A DNA stretch of 64,000 nt from Epichloe hybrida (Eukaryota > Ascomycota > Sordariomycetes > Hypocreales > Clavicipitaceae), in contig JAFEKR010000030.1 of assembly GCA_019022495.1 (NCBI GenBank), positions 620,001 to 684,000 of the forward strand, in the 5' to 3' direction. Shown here piece after piece: positions 46,704 to 59,425 of this stretch. The notes below the pieces were generated by a model that searched no databases, was not told the origin of the DNA, and saw only the letters and a list, made by a program, of their open reading frames with translations. The first letter of the stretch is position 1. Every line of letters starts with the position of its first letter. The translations under genes and the position numbers were made by a program.

Positions 46704-47036
46704 GGCGACGGTTGTGGTGTTGTCGCTTTTCCGAAGTGTTGCGTCGAAGACTGGAGGTGGGTGGTGATGATTTTGCGCCTACGGGGCGTTTGGCTCGCTG
46801 GTACGGAAACCGGAAAATTGTTAGCGAGAGGGCAGGCCAGCCCTAAGGAATCTGCTGTTAATCGTGTGGACTTGCTGGATGCCGATTGTAAGGTGGGTCG
46901 TCCTGGTGGTGTCAGGTGACCTCCAAGTTTTTTATGTAATCTCGGGATGAAGGGGGGGTGAGCAACCCCACTACCCAATAGCAAATAATAGCAAAGCGGA
47001 CAATGTGACCCACCACCATATTGCAAGTATGGGCTC
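46704..47036. promoter_or_regulatory. shared upstream region of divergent RPL28 and CHL1
   Basis: 333 bp separate the start codons of a very highly expressed ribosomal protein gene and a helicase gene expected to be expressed at low level. Both promoters must fit here. No specific factor site was assigned. Confidence 0.45.
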
Positions 47037-49948
47037 ATGATGAATTCAGAGGTCGATGTGAATGATGCAATGCATCATTTGCAGAAGTTGGACTTTCACC
47101 ATCCATACACTCCATACAATGTTCAAGAGGAATTCATGAGAACCGTGTACGGTGTTCTAGAACAAGGTGAAGGCCAGATTGGGATTCTAGAGAGTCCAAC
47201 AGGAACTGTAAGTTGGCCTTTTCATCTGAAGACCATTTGTGCGCTATGTGATGGACGGGGGCAACTTTCGTCGTGTCCGTCGAGTCTGGGGAAGGCTAAT
47301 TAGAGATACATAGGGAAAATCCCTTTCACTTATATGCGCATCACTCACGTGGCTTCGAAACTACAAGTCAACCCAGTTCGAGACATCACTTCACGAGGCA
47401 GGAGAGTCTTTCAAAGATGAGCCGGCATGGCTCATTGACCAGCTTCTCAAACGCAAGCGCGATGAGCTACTTCAGCGCTGGGAAGATAGAGAGAAGAAAC
47501 TTGAGGCCATCAGACTGAAAGAGAAAGCCCTTGAAGACCGTGCAAGGAAGCGACGCCGGCTTGAGGCCCCTCCAGGCGCAGGTAGTATTAAGGATGTAGA
47601 GGCTGAAGAAGCCGAATGGCTACTGGACGATTGGGAGGACCGCGATGCTGGTCCCCGTGATGCCCTGTCCGGGCTTAGTAAAGAGTCTCGCGAAGTACTT
47701 GAACGCCTTGGTCTCGGCGGACCTCGCAAAAAGCAAGACGACGACGATGGAATCCTGGATGAGGAGATCAAGGTGCGAGGGCATTCCTCCCATTCACTCC
47801 GCAGCGCAGCGCAGTTGGTGACCTCAGTAGATTTATTATACGTCAAGGACGCACTCGCAGCTATCTCAGTTCATAACTGAGTTACGTCGCCCGGCATTCC
47901 CTGCGTCGGTACCACAATCCGTTACTGATGGGAAAGCGCCTGCTACAGAACCTGTCAAACTTCTTCCCTTATCCTCCCGCCAAAGACTCTGCATCAATCC
48001 GTCAGTGGCGCGACTCGGTTCCGTCCAGGCAATCAACGACCGATGTTCTGAGCTCCAACAGTCCAAGTCAACCAAGAAATGCTCCTTTGTGCCCAAGGAG
48101 GAGCTGCTCAGCGAAACACATCAGTTCCGCGACACGGCTTTGGCCACCATACCGGACATTGAAGATCTGCATCAGCTGGGGAAATCTCTGTCCGTGTGCC
48201 CGTACTATGCGTCACGCTCTGCCTTGCCAGGAGCAGAGATCATCACGCTTCCCTATCCACTGCTCCTACAGAAGGGCGCTCGAGAGGCGTTGGGCATCAA
48301 GCTGGAGGGCAACGTTGTCATCATTGACGAAGCACACAATATTATGGACGCCATTGCCAATGTCCACGCGGCGGATATCAAACTGAGTGAGCTGCGTAAG
48401 GGACGTGTCATGCTGGGGGTGTATGTCAAAAGGTTCGGAAAGAAACTCAAAGGCGTTAATCGGGTGAACGTTGGGAGAGTTGGCCGAGTCATTGATGGAT
48501 TATGCGAATGGATGGAGAACGCACAAGGATCAAAGGTATGGAGCGGTGTTCGATATGTGTCTGTTCGTACTGGCTAATATCCCTAACAGAAGGAGCTCGG
48601 GATCGTGGACACGAATGATCTTACTCGACCAAAAGGAATTGATCAAATAAACATGTTTGAGCTCATTCAGTACATCCAAGAGTCCAAGTTGGCCTACAAA
48701 ATCGAGAGCTACGCAGCACATGTCGAAGGCGAGGGGGGAAGCGATCCCAATAAGAAAGGCACAGCGAAATCCAGTTCGCCCGTTTTACATGCCCTGGTAT
48801 CATTCCTGGTGGCCCTCACGAACCCAAGCTCCGAGGGTCGAATATTCTACCAGAGGATCGGCGGTCCACCGCCAGATATCCAGCTTTCCTACCTACTCTT
48901 GTCGCCAACGCATGCCTTTTCATCAATCGTGTCATCCTCTAGAGCCGTCATCTTAGCTGGCGGAACCATGTCGCCTTTCGACGACTACAGAAATCATCTC
49001 TTTCCGGGGTTAGACGAGGCGAAGATCACGACGCTCAGCTGCGGGCACGTCATACCACGCCAAAATCTGTGTGTCTGGACTCTTGCCGGTGCTCGTCCTG
49101 GCGGAGCCACATTTGACTTTAGCTATCAACGCCGAGGGGATCGAGAGATGGTCAAGGATCTAGGACTGGCGATACTCAACATTTGTTCCGTCGTGCCCGA
49201 CGGCGTGGTCGTCTTCTTTCCCAGCTACGGATACCTGGACGAAGTCAGCGCAGCATGGAGCAGTCGATCGCCTCAAGAAAACAGTGGGCAGCCGACCATC
49301 TGGGATCGATTGCAAGCTCGAAAGAGAGTATTTCGGGAAACCAAAGGCTGCTCGAGTGACGAAGTCCTTCAGGAGTACACAAAAGCCATTCTTGGCGGCG
49401 ACCCTGCCACCCCGACCGCTCCGCCGTTGACGGGCCAAGGTGGTGGTGGTGGTGGCGGTGGTGGTGCTCTGCTCCTCAGTGTTGTCGGCGGGAAAATGTC
49501 CGAAGGAATCAACTTCTCGGACCGCCTCGGCCGCTGCGTCATGATAGTCGGTCTGCCATACCCCAACATTGCCTCGCCGGAATGGAAAGCAAAGATGGAG
49601 TATATCGAGACAACCACGCTCGCAAGCTTGACAGGCTCGACGGGTGCGACGACGGCCAACAAGGACGAGGCAATGGCTGAGGCAAAACGGGCGGCTAGAG
49701 ACTTTTACGAAAATGCCTGCATGCGGGCTGTGAACCAGAGTATTGGTCGGGCCATCCGTCATAGGGGTGATTATGCAGCCATTGTCCTTGTTGATAGGAG
49801 GTATACTACACATCGGATACAGAGCAAGCTGCCTGGATGGATCCGCGATGGCATGGGTACTGGTAGGAATAGCAACAATGTGCTCGGCGGGTTGATGGGG
49901 GCTTTGGCGGCCTTCTTCCGCGAGAAGCTTCCACTACAAAAAGAATGA
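47037..49948 (+). CDS. CHL1: ATP-dependent DNA helicase CHL1 (DDX11/FANCJ family)
   Basis: Iron-sulfur XPD-like 5'-3' helicase needed for sister-chromatid cohesion. Exons 47037-47207, 47314-47772, 47831-48535 and 48590-49948 give 897 aa. Walker A (ESPTGTGKS) is split by intron 1. Exon 2 carries a charged insert (REKKLEAIRLKEKALEDRAR) common to CHL1. Exon 3 has YTSRTHSQLSQF, the four Fe-S cysteine positions (RLCINP, NDRCSE, KKCSFV, SVCPYY) and the DEAH box VIIDEAHNIMD. Exon 4 has ILAGGTMSPFDDY, VFFPSYGYLDE, GKMSEGINFSDRLGRCVMIV, LPYPN and the final motif QSIGRAIRHRGDYAAIVLVD. A run of Gly (GQGGGGGGGGG) near 49435-49470 comes from a GGT repeat. Start codon: two ATGs are adjacent (47037 and 47040). 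Confidence 0.95.
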
Positions 49949-51832
49949 TTTCGGTGTACCTGGGCCCCCGGTTTCTAGCCCTGGATGGAACCCACGTCGG
50001 AAATACCTGCCTGAGAGGCGACGGATATCGCGAGAACAAGGGACGCAATGGATCATGTTGCAGATACACTCGGGAATCAATTCTCCAATCCCTGTCGCAG
50101 AAGCGTCTGGCTGCGACTCAGCTTTCAGATGTAAGGGAGAGGATTCATCATGAGGGATTTCCCCCATCTTTCCAGGATAGCTTTACTATATGTCATCTTT
50201 TTTAATTACAATAGAGGAAAAGTGGGAAGCTACTATATAGCTCCTCACGCGGGCCATCTCGAGCCGCTCGAGCCGGTCTGTTTATATGATTTGATAAGGG
50301 ATAGCTCCGCTTTTCCTAATGATATACAAGTTTCTTCCTAAGAACAGTATGCCGAGTTTATTGATTGGGAACAAGACGTGACCCGCATCCATGTATTTAG
50401 AAAACTACTACATAGATATGGGTTTACCGTGACGAGCCCGCGCTAAGAGGCCATAACACACTGTTTCAAAGTGATTCCTTCTGGAAAACTCTCGGCCAGC
50501 GTCTCACTTTGTTGTGAGCCGGAGGAATTGAAAAAGGAATCGGCCTCGAAAGAAAGCAATTGGCTCCTCACTGCTCAGCCAAGCGCCTCGCAGCACATTT
50601 TGTGTCCAGGGCTGCGTCCGAGTACACCGAGCTGTGACGTGATGAAATGTATGATGGGATGTGATAAGTCACCACTCCGTATGTCTCCGCCGATAAGGGG
50701 AAAAAAAAAGGCCCGTTAATTAGCTGACATAATGACAGAGATTCAAATGCAGGACCCAAGACATGGCATATTCCCGATGCAGAAAGCCGAACGAACGCGG
50801 GGTGCAGCAAATGCATGCACAGGGATGGACAAGGCCTTGATTTGGCCTCGGCAATCGCTCGTGTCATGCCACCATGTTTTTTTCATTGTCGAGTTGTTGG
50901 GGTGGAGCACGAGGTGCCTGCCACTGCCTGCCACTGCCATATTAGTAATTACCCAGCTGCCAGCTGCCAGCTGCCACCCGTGGCCATCGTTGGTTGGACC
51001 GGATGCAGTATCATGTATGTACATAGTGTCGTACATCTATCTTGGCAGCGTAATCCGTGCGTAGGGGTTGTCTCAAGGCGACCACGGGGTGAGACATGCT
51101 GCCGCAGCCGCAGCCATCGAAATTCGTGGCCGACTTGTGAATGGCCTCAAACATGGCAGTCCGAGGTAAGGAAAAGTTGGAGATTACGAGGGGCGAAAAG
51201 GGCAGGAGCATTCTACAACAACAGGTCATGTAGTCCGTAGTAATGTACAGCTATTACGTAGCGACTGGACATGGCCATGCATCCACTGACGCAATCACGG
51301 GCGGAATGCCGGCGTATTGGGTTGGGTTGCATTCGGGGCATCCAGAGGCAAGATCTCGTGCACTCCATTATCTTTAGTGCGCGCTGCGCGCTGCACACTG
51401 CACGTCACCTTACGGACGTAGGGGCTGTCTCTTTCGAAAAAGAATGAGGCGTGCGTGAGGCGTGCGTGAGGCGTGCGTGACATGAAGCACCCGATCACCT
51501 CCATGTCCGTCCACAAAGCTGAACTCCAGACAAACCAGACAAACGGCGCTGCCGCCTTGGAATGCGAGCCAAGCAAGCTATACTTGGATGACAAGACCGT
51601 GAACTAGACCTGACGCTGGTGATTCGTTGGCAGCAAAAACGCCCGTCTACTAGCGGCCAACAAGGCAGGCTTAGGCAGCGCGGCCACTAAGTTGTCTCGC
51701 GCTAATGACAAGGTGAGTCTGTCTACTAGCTTGACTGGTCCCCCGACCAGCAGATACGCATCAAGATGGCGGGACCGACGGGCAATACACCGTCTAGAAA
51801 CCGAAGAACGTGATGACATTTGATGTCATGTC

Positions 51833-51870
<38 letters not shown>

Positions 51871-52801
51871 GCAGGCACGTATTCCCGCACGCGTGCATGT
51901 ACATGGCCTTTGTACGCACAAACAATAGGAAACCATGTCGCTCGAATCTGGTGCTCGATTCTGGTGTCATACATATGGTTCTACACCGGTGGATGCCTGA
52001 CGGGAGGCGGGAACTCATGATCTGGTGCATGGCCTTGTTCGTTTGTGTGTGTAGCACCATCCGGCCTACTCAAGTATGCGTGGTCCATAAGAAGGCAACC
52101 CATCCCCACGATGGCCATTTATTGCCATCTATTCTCGGGCATATATGTGTGCTGTCTTCGGTTTTTTTTATTCCCGCATTTTCCCGCGTACTCTCTTTTT
52201 TATATCCGTGGGTCGTCAAGTCGTACCTGGTGAGATAGTGAGTGTCTTTTCATGTCGGGTCGGTTGCTTTCTATCCCTGCCGACGTTCACTGCCTTTCTC
52301 CTCTCGATACACATCTGACGTACATGGTAAACAGTCTTACGAAATATCTCATGACTAACCTGCCGACTTTGGAAGAAGCTCAGATGAGGCAAGGCGGCAC
52401 CGTTTACGACAGCCAAGACGTCGCTGCATGATCTCGGTAACACGAAAGCCCTTGAAGTCGAGATTTTGGGCCTGAGTTCATTGGGCCGGGTCGACCACCG
52501 CCCACCGCCCACCGCCCACCCGCCGGACCTGCATCTTCAGCTGACCACGCACGACGCCTGAGGCCACGCTCGGCCGGCCTGAGGCTGCGACGCGACCAGA
52601 GTCTGCAGCCGCCCACTTCCTGAAGCGACAGCGACCGTCTGAGACAGTTGCCAACCGCCCGCTGCTGTTAGCGCGCGCCCGCCAGCGCCCGCCAGCGCCC
52701 ACCTTGCCCACACCACCACAAAGTTGACGAGGCCGAGACGACTCGGCACCAAAACAAGCTGGGCTCCATAATCGCACCATAGCAGAGCTCAATTCAGCAC
52801 C
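49949..52801. other. long intergenic region rich in simple repeats
   Basis: About 2.85 kb without a recognisable gene. It contains an AT-rich patch (about 50180-50340), CTGCC/AGCTGCC short repeats (50915-50978), an 11-bp unit TGAGGCGTGCG repeated three times (51445-51477), a TG dinucleotide run of about 18 copies (51834-51869), and GCCCACC-type repeats (52495-52520 and 52675-52700) close to the next gene. Open frames here are short and motif-free. Confidence 0.55.
51834..51869. repeat. (TG)n microsatellite
   Basis: An uninterrupted alternating GT tract of about 36 bp, 18 copies. It is expected to vary in length between strains. Coding frames reported across it are artefacts of the repeat. 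Confidence 0.9.
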
Positions 52802-55082
52802 ATGGACCGTCTTTCGGCCATGTCCCCTCTCTCCACCGTCTTGCCTCCCGTCTCGCCCGGTTTCGCCTCTCCTCCATCCGGCCTTGCTGGTCTTCCATCG
52901 CCTCCTCTTCTTTCTCCAGGCAAAAGGCGTCCTGCGTTCACGCGACACTCAATTCCCTCCGCCGCCATGCCCGAGTATCGTCACGTCCGCAGCGGCAGCC
53001 TCAATATCCCCAACGGCGCTGCCGCCGCCAACCCGTCCTCCGCAATGATGCCCCGGAGTCCTCCCAGTACGTTGGGCAAAGCCGCCGCCTTTGTTCTTCT
53101 TTTTCTTCCGCTTCTCCGCTCCCTCTGAGTCGTGCTGCAATTGACCTCCAAAGTCCCGCCCCCCACCTCACAATAACCACGAGACAAATCTATGCACCCC
53201 GAGCTCTTGATTTGATCACATGTTGCGAAAATTTGCCTCTTCATGTCATCGCAATGGCATTTCAAGAACCAGAAAGTATGCTGACCGCGATACTCGCTCA
53301 CTCGTACAGACACATCTCATGTTCCATGCAAGTTCTTCCGTCAAGGCGCTTGTCAGGCTGGTAATGCCTGTCCCTTCAGCCATGATCTCGGTGCAGCATC
53401 TGAAACAATCTGCAAGTATTTCGCAAAGGTTGGTCTGGGTTGGTCTGGTGGCATTTCTCTCTTGGTCCTTCTCCGAGACCCAGACAAATCCATCTCACTT
53501 GGCATCTGTGCTGCAACTAACATGGCCTGGATCACTCCAGGGCAATTGCAAATTCGGGCCCAAATGCGCAAACATCCACATCCTGCCCGACGGCCGACGC
53601 ATAAATTACGGCAAAAATGGTGTCACGATAGGCACGACTTCCGTCAATCTCGCCGGCCGACCCCCGCCGAGCCCTGCATCCCCGACATCTTCATCCTCCA
53701 CCATCTATCAACAATCGTCCGCCAGTGCTCTCACATCTTCTCTCTACGGCGCCGACCAGCCCGGTTACGCGAGCGTCTTTGATCGCGATGACCGCCAGCC
53801 GTCTCACCATCCCGGTCGCCAGGCAAGTCTCGACAATGGTATCCCGTCGATTGATTCACCCTACGGCCATTCCAATTATGGCTCGCCCCGAGACGAAGAC
53901 GCAACTCGCCTGGGGTTTGGCCTCTCACCAATGAATGGCAGAGGAATATCCATACTCGATGCTCCCCTTCCCGCCTCGTTTGACTCCAATGGCATCTCCA
54001 ACGCTGCCCGATTCCCTGCAGCGCCCTGGCCGTCCTCTGTGCCATCCAAATTTGGTCTCGAATCCCCTACGCCCTCACTCAGCAATGCAAAGGATTCCCG
54101 AACGTCCGAGACGCTCAAGTTGCTTCACACTTCGGCCTTTGGTTCATCAGAGCACCTGGCGACCCTAACAGCAAGCAGCCCTCCCAATTCTCAATCTGCC
54201 ATTGGCGACGAATATTTCGGCAAACGAGCTATGCACTCGTCCAGATACGCGAAACCCCGCATGCTGAGCTCGAGCATGCCAAAGACGTCATCGGTGGATC
54301 GAGACTGGGAGGCCGAATTTGCTTTCGATGATGACAACCTGCCCGAGAATTACGTCCCCGAAAACCTACAGGAGCTTTTGACGCCTGCCGAGAAGGCAAG
54401 ACGAGGATCCATGCGAGCAGACGATCCTGTCATCGACGGCATCACCAAATGTGGAAGTCCCATGGGCACCAGCCCGAGTCGCTGGGGATCCCTGTTTCAG
54501 CGTCAAAAGGAGGAAGAGGATGCTGCCAGAGCGGCTCGCAGCTTTGGGTCAGCCTTTGGCCATATGGGAAGTCCCCTTCGAAAATCGACCCTGGCCCAGG
54601 AGATGGGCGATGACTACAGAAGCCAGGGGTCAGGCAGCCGTCCTCCAGGTGCTCGGACCACAAGCGAGTCCATGTCGGTTCTTTCCCAGCAGCTGCAGCG
54701 AAGCAGACTTGATGATGGAGTTGGCGGCTCGGGCACGGCTGCGGGCTCCAGCCCGCATCTTCATCCCACCAGCGCAAGATTGGGCTCTGGCGGTCTCGCC
54801 CCTATCGGGAAAGACCGCGCGATGGAGCGTCATGTTTCCAGCGGAAGTATCAGCTCATCCGTGACTGGTCGGTTCACTACGCCCATCGACGAAGAAGACC
54901 CGGCCTTTGTGTTTGCCATGGAGGAAGAAGACGATGCATCCAGCGCAAGAATGCGCAAGAGAATCTCGGCAGGATTGAGCATCGGGAACTTGAGCAGCTA
55001 CACCGGCGCCGCGGCGGGCAGAAACGCGTCTTACAACGGTTCCAAGGAGAACAGAGATCCGCTACCCGTCACCCAACGCTGA
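52802..55082 (+). CDS. CCCH-type zinc finger protein
   Basis: A putative RNA-binding protein with two CCCH fingers, similar in layout to the fungal Lee1-type proteins. Exons 52802-53066, 53310-53428 and 53541-55082 give 641 aa. After a Ser/Pro-rich N-terminus, exon 2 encodes finger 1 (CKFFRQGACQAGNACPFSH, C-x7-C-x5-C-x3-H) and the beginning of finger 2, and exon 3 completes finger 2 (CKYFAK + GNCKFGPKCANIH, same spacing). The rest is long, Ser/Pro-rich and probably disordered, with a short conserved-looking acidic stretch (DRDWEAEFAFDDDNLPENYV) and an ending NASYNGSKENRDPLPVTQR. Intron 1 (243 bp) could hide a small extra exon. The target RNAs are unknown. A long untranslated leader, GC-rich with GCCCACC repeats, precedes the start. 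Confidence 0.88.
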
Positions 55083-57098
55083 TGAGGATTTTTCATGGTG
55101 GCCAAAAAGAAAAGAAGAACAAACGCCTTCGTTGTTGCTACACACTAGCGCTGTTCTCTGCGATAGAAGAAGTGGCTAGAATGGTTTTGAAGAAGAGCTT
55201 CAACGACCCTGCATATCACGGCATAGAATGCTTTCATACTTGCTTTCCCCCCGAATACAACGCCGCGAGCGACTCATGTCGGATCGGCTGCCTCTGTCAT
55301 GCCGAGGCGGGATGACGACGGGATACCAAAAAGGAACATAACAAAATAATTAGGAGGCTCATGTGAAGATGCTTAAAAATCTATTTGTCAAGAACTTCTG
55401 GTGCGGACAGTTTGGTTTCAATTTCATACGTTGCTCCTCTCTTTCCGTCTTTTTTTTCCCCCCCTTGAACACACCGGTTTGGCTTCTGTCATTTGGTGTC
55501 CGGTCGTTTGCAGTGCGCCTGTTTCCAACTGAGCCGAAAAAGCGAAACCAAATACGACGCCCGACGGAGCCAAGTTGTGCGCTTGGACGACACGCAAATT
55601 CATTTTCGGGCGCCTTTTATCTTCATATTTCAAAGGGATGTAGTGGCTTCTTTCGCAAACATCAGCTATTCTACCTTAAGCTCTTGACGAATGAGGTCCA
55701 TATGCTTGAAACTTCCTCTGAGAGCTGGGGCACACGGATCTTGAATGAATTTCTGGGCATAGCCATGGATTTGTCCGCGATTTCCATGGCGTCGAGGTCG
55801 GTAATGTACAATGATACAGAGGAAGTCTTAGATTCAGTGACGATGAGATGACACCCGTCGCCTGGGCGCAGACGGGTTACGATGGAACGTGGCACTTAAA
55901 ATGGTTGGGGGGGGGGGGGGGCTGTAGGCACATGTTGTTCTTTTTTCCCCGTCTAATTAGAGGTGTTCCTGGTATCTATCTTCATGGCATATCAATTGAA
56001 TTCATTGCAGCGTGTGCTGCGCCGAGTCAACGGTCGTGCTGTTGAATTTCCGAGGACCCCAGTCCGTTTTGTCTTCGAAGTCTGGTGATTTGACAGTCTG
56101 AGTACTGGTGTACGTGCCTGGGCGCCTGGGTAGTTACGAGTCGATGGAAACGTCAGGCCTTTTGACTCGTCGGCCTGGCCTCGAATAAATCGTGTGGCCT
56201 TGGAATGGACGTCCGGCATTTTGATCCATCCGAGATCAGTCATCTCGTCTTTATCTGACGACCCTGCCGTTGACTTTTGAGTACGTAATCTTGACACGAC
56301 TGCCGTTGATTGACTATTTAATCTTGACACGACTGCCGTTGATTGACTATTTAATCTTGACACGACTGCTGTTGATTATTGACTATATAATCTTGACACG
56401 ATAACTGCTGTTGATTATTGACTATATAATCTTGACACGACTGCGTTGACTTTTGAGTACATAATCTTGACACGACTGCTGTTGATTGACTATATAATCT
56501 CGACACGATAACTACTGTTGATTATTGACTACATAATCTTGACACGACTGCTGTTGATTATTGACCATGTTTAATAATCTCACAATAACCCTGCCGTTAA
56601 TCATTGACTATATCAATAATCTCACGACAACCCTGCCGTTGATCATCGACTACATTGATAATCTCACGACAACCCTGCTGTTAATCATTAACTACATATA
56701 ATCTTAACATAATGTCTGCTGTTGATCATTGACAATGTTTAATAATCTCACGACAACCCTGCCGTTAATCATTGACTATATTAATAATCTCACGACAACC
56801 CTGCCGTTGACCATTGACCATGATTGATGGCGAGCAGAATACAGATTACACGAGGGAATCACCCACCGGGCCTCAGTCAAGACGTCACATCGGGATGTCG
56901 GAAATTGTTCTTTTGATTCATCCATTTCCTCTATGAGACAAGAAAAAAAATAAAAAAATAAAAACCTACACCTTCCACGCGAATAAGTCGGACCTCCCTT
57001 GTAGCCAGGGAGTAGAGCAAGTTTATAGTACAAAATATGCCTTGTTTCGTGTTTCACTGCTCGACGCCCCCGTTGTTCCTCGGGGGGAAAAGAATCGC
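55083..57098. other. intergenic with minisatellite
   Basis: About 2 kb between the CCCH gene and the ACP gene (convergent). It contains a G run of about 14 bases near 55908-55921, an A-rich stretch near 56941-56962 and the minisatellite described separately. A short open frame at 55363-55851 (plus) has no known motif and is not called. Confidence 0.55.
56261..56826. repeat. degenerate minisatellite, 33-43 bp units
   Basis: About 14-15 tandem units share the core GACTGC(C/T)GTTGATTATTGACTA followed by TATAATCTTGACAC. The first half carries the variant ATCTTGACACGACTGC and the second half ATCTCACGACAACCCTGC. Units differ mostly by C/T and G/A transitions and small indels such as an inserted ATAACT or ATT. 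There is no unique spacer between units, so this is not a CRISPR array. It lies between two convergent genes, with no coding role. Confidence 0.9.
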
Positions 57099-57738
57099 CT
57101 AGTGAGCATCGGGTTGGGACAGGATGTATTCAACGGCCTTGTCAACTGCGGAGAGAAGAAAAGGGTTAGGCACGGGGTATCAGAGGGTGAAGGCTCGCGA
57201 GGGAACGCACCAGAGTGGATGGAATCAGCGTCCTTGTCGGGGATCTCGATGCTGAATTCCTCTTCAATGGCCATGACGACTTCGACGGTGTCGAGGGAGT
57301 CGAGGCCGAGGTCGTTGGCGAAGTGGGCGGCGGGCTTGATCTGTTGTTCAGAGAGTTCTTTTTTTTAGTGGTTTTTTATCCAATCATGACGGCCTGTCTG
57401 TATTGCGAGATCCGGGAAAGGGGGGGGGGGGAAAGCGCACGTTGGCAACGTCGTTGACCTGCGAATAAAATGTTAGTTGGCACCGGCGTGAACGAGGAAG
57501 CTACTTCGTCCGTGGGACGACGTACCTTGTCGAAACCCTGCAACAAGCTCATGATTCGGCCCTCGACCTCCTCCTTCTTCAAGCCGCTGGCGGCGCTGTA
57601 CATTCTGGCGCCCAGGACTTTGGGCAGCTTGGGCAGCATGGGAGTGGTGCGGGCGCGGACACGGGGAGCAACGAAGCTCCGGACGGCAGGACGGGAGGCA
57701 GCGCGGGCCGCTGAGCGAAGGAAAGCGGTGCGGAACAT
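57099..57738 (-). CDS. mitochondrial acyl carrier protein (complex I ACP subunit)
   Basis: Carries acyl chains on phosphopantetheine for mitochondrial fatty acid (lipoate precursor) synthesis and is also a subunit of complex I and of Fe-S assembly complexes. Exons 57738-57526, 57458-57441, 57340-57211 and 57145-57099 give 135 aa. The second exon is only 18 nt (VNDVAN). A basic Ala/Arg-rich mitochondrial presequence ([20 protein letters not shown]) is followed by the ACP fold; the attachment Ser is in [20 protein letters not shown], and the end is [15 protein letters not shown]. Each junction preserves the well-conserved ACP sequence. The gene stands 725 bp downstream of another complex I gene on the same strand. 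Confidence 0.95.
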
Positions 57739-58463
57739 GGTGTTGTTGTTGTCGGTGGTGGGTGGTCCGGGATCTTGTCGATGGGCCGAGTAGAGGGTAG
57801 GAGGCGCGTTGAGTCAATTGGCGATCGACCGGCGTGGAGAAGATGGGGGGGATGGGGGATGGCGCGGGTTAGATATGACGGATCGCGAGGATGGAGTTGG
57901 TGATAAATTTCTCGCTGGCGGCTTGTTGAGCAACTTGGCACGGAGGTCGGAGCTGGGCTGGAGCTCCTGTCACGTGATACGGGATGGGTGGGTTAGTCGG
58001 GAGGGGGTTGAATGGATTTGGGGAATCGTGATTGGTTGACTTTTCGATGGGATGGGATTGCTCGAAGATTGCTCGAGACTGTGCCTGCTCGGATTGATGC
58101 GTTTCGCACGCTGGGACGGCGAAGTCTACCGTATTCGCACATGTTCATGGTGAATGAATAGACCAGTAATTGGCCGTCGTCAATGAATGAAGATTGATTT
58201 GCGCTGCGAACATTTCATAAAACAACTTGGGAATAGTGCTGTATGTCTTCACAAGGCGGACATAAAATCACACATCATTTCCTGGCAGTACGCGCACAAT
58301 GCAGTAATAATAGCTCTCTTGGCCAATTTATGTACATTTCCCCATTGAGACCTCCCTCCACCGCTCTACATTCACGACGCGCCCTCATACAGCCTTTAAT
58401 TATTGATACAAAGGGAATCAGTGATAACATATATGTGGTGGCTCGTCATTGACTGTCTGTGGT
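57739..58463. other. intergenic between the 23-kDa subunit and ACP genes
   Basis: About 725 bp with the ACP promoter and the 3' flank of the upstream gene. No gene was recognised. Confidence 0.5.

Positions 58464-59425
<962 letters not shown>

Noticed and set aside
51810..52238. Cys/Val-rich open frame on the plus strand
   Set aside because: Produced by translation of the (TG)n repeat.
56261..56826. Possible CRISPR-like array
   Set aside because: Units are contiguous without unique spacers and vary internally; it is a minisatellite in a eukaryotic genome.
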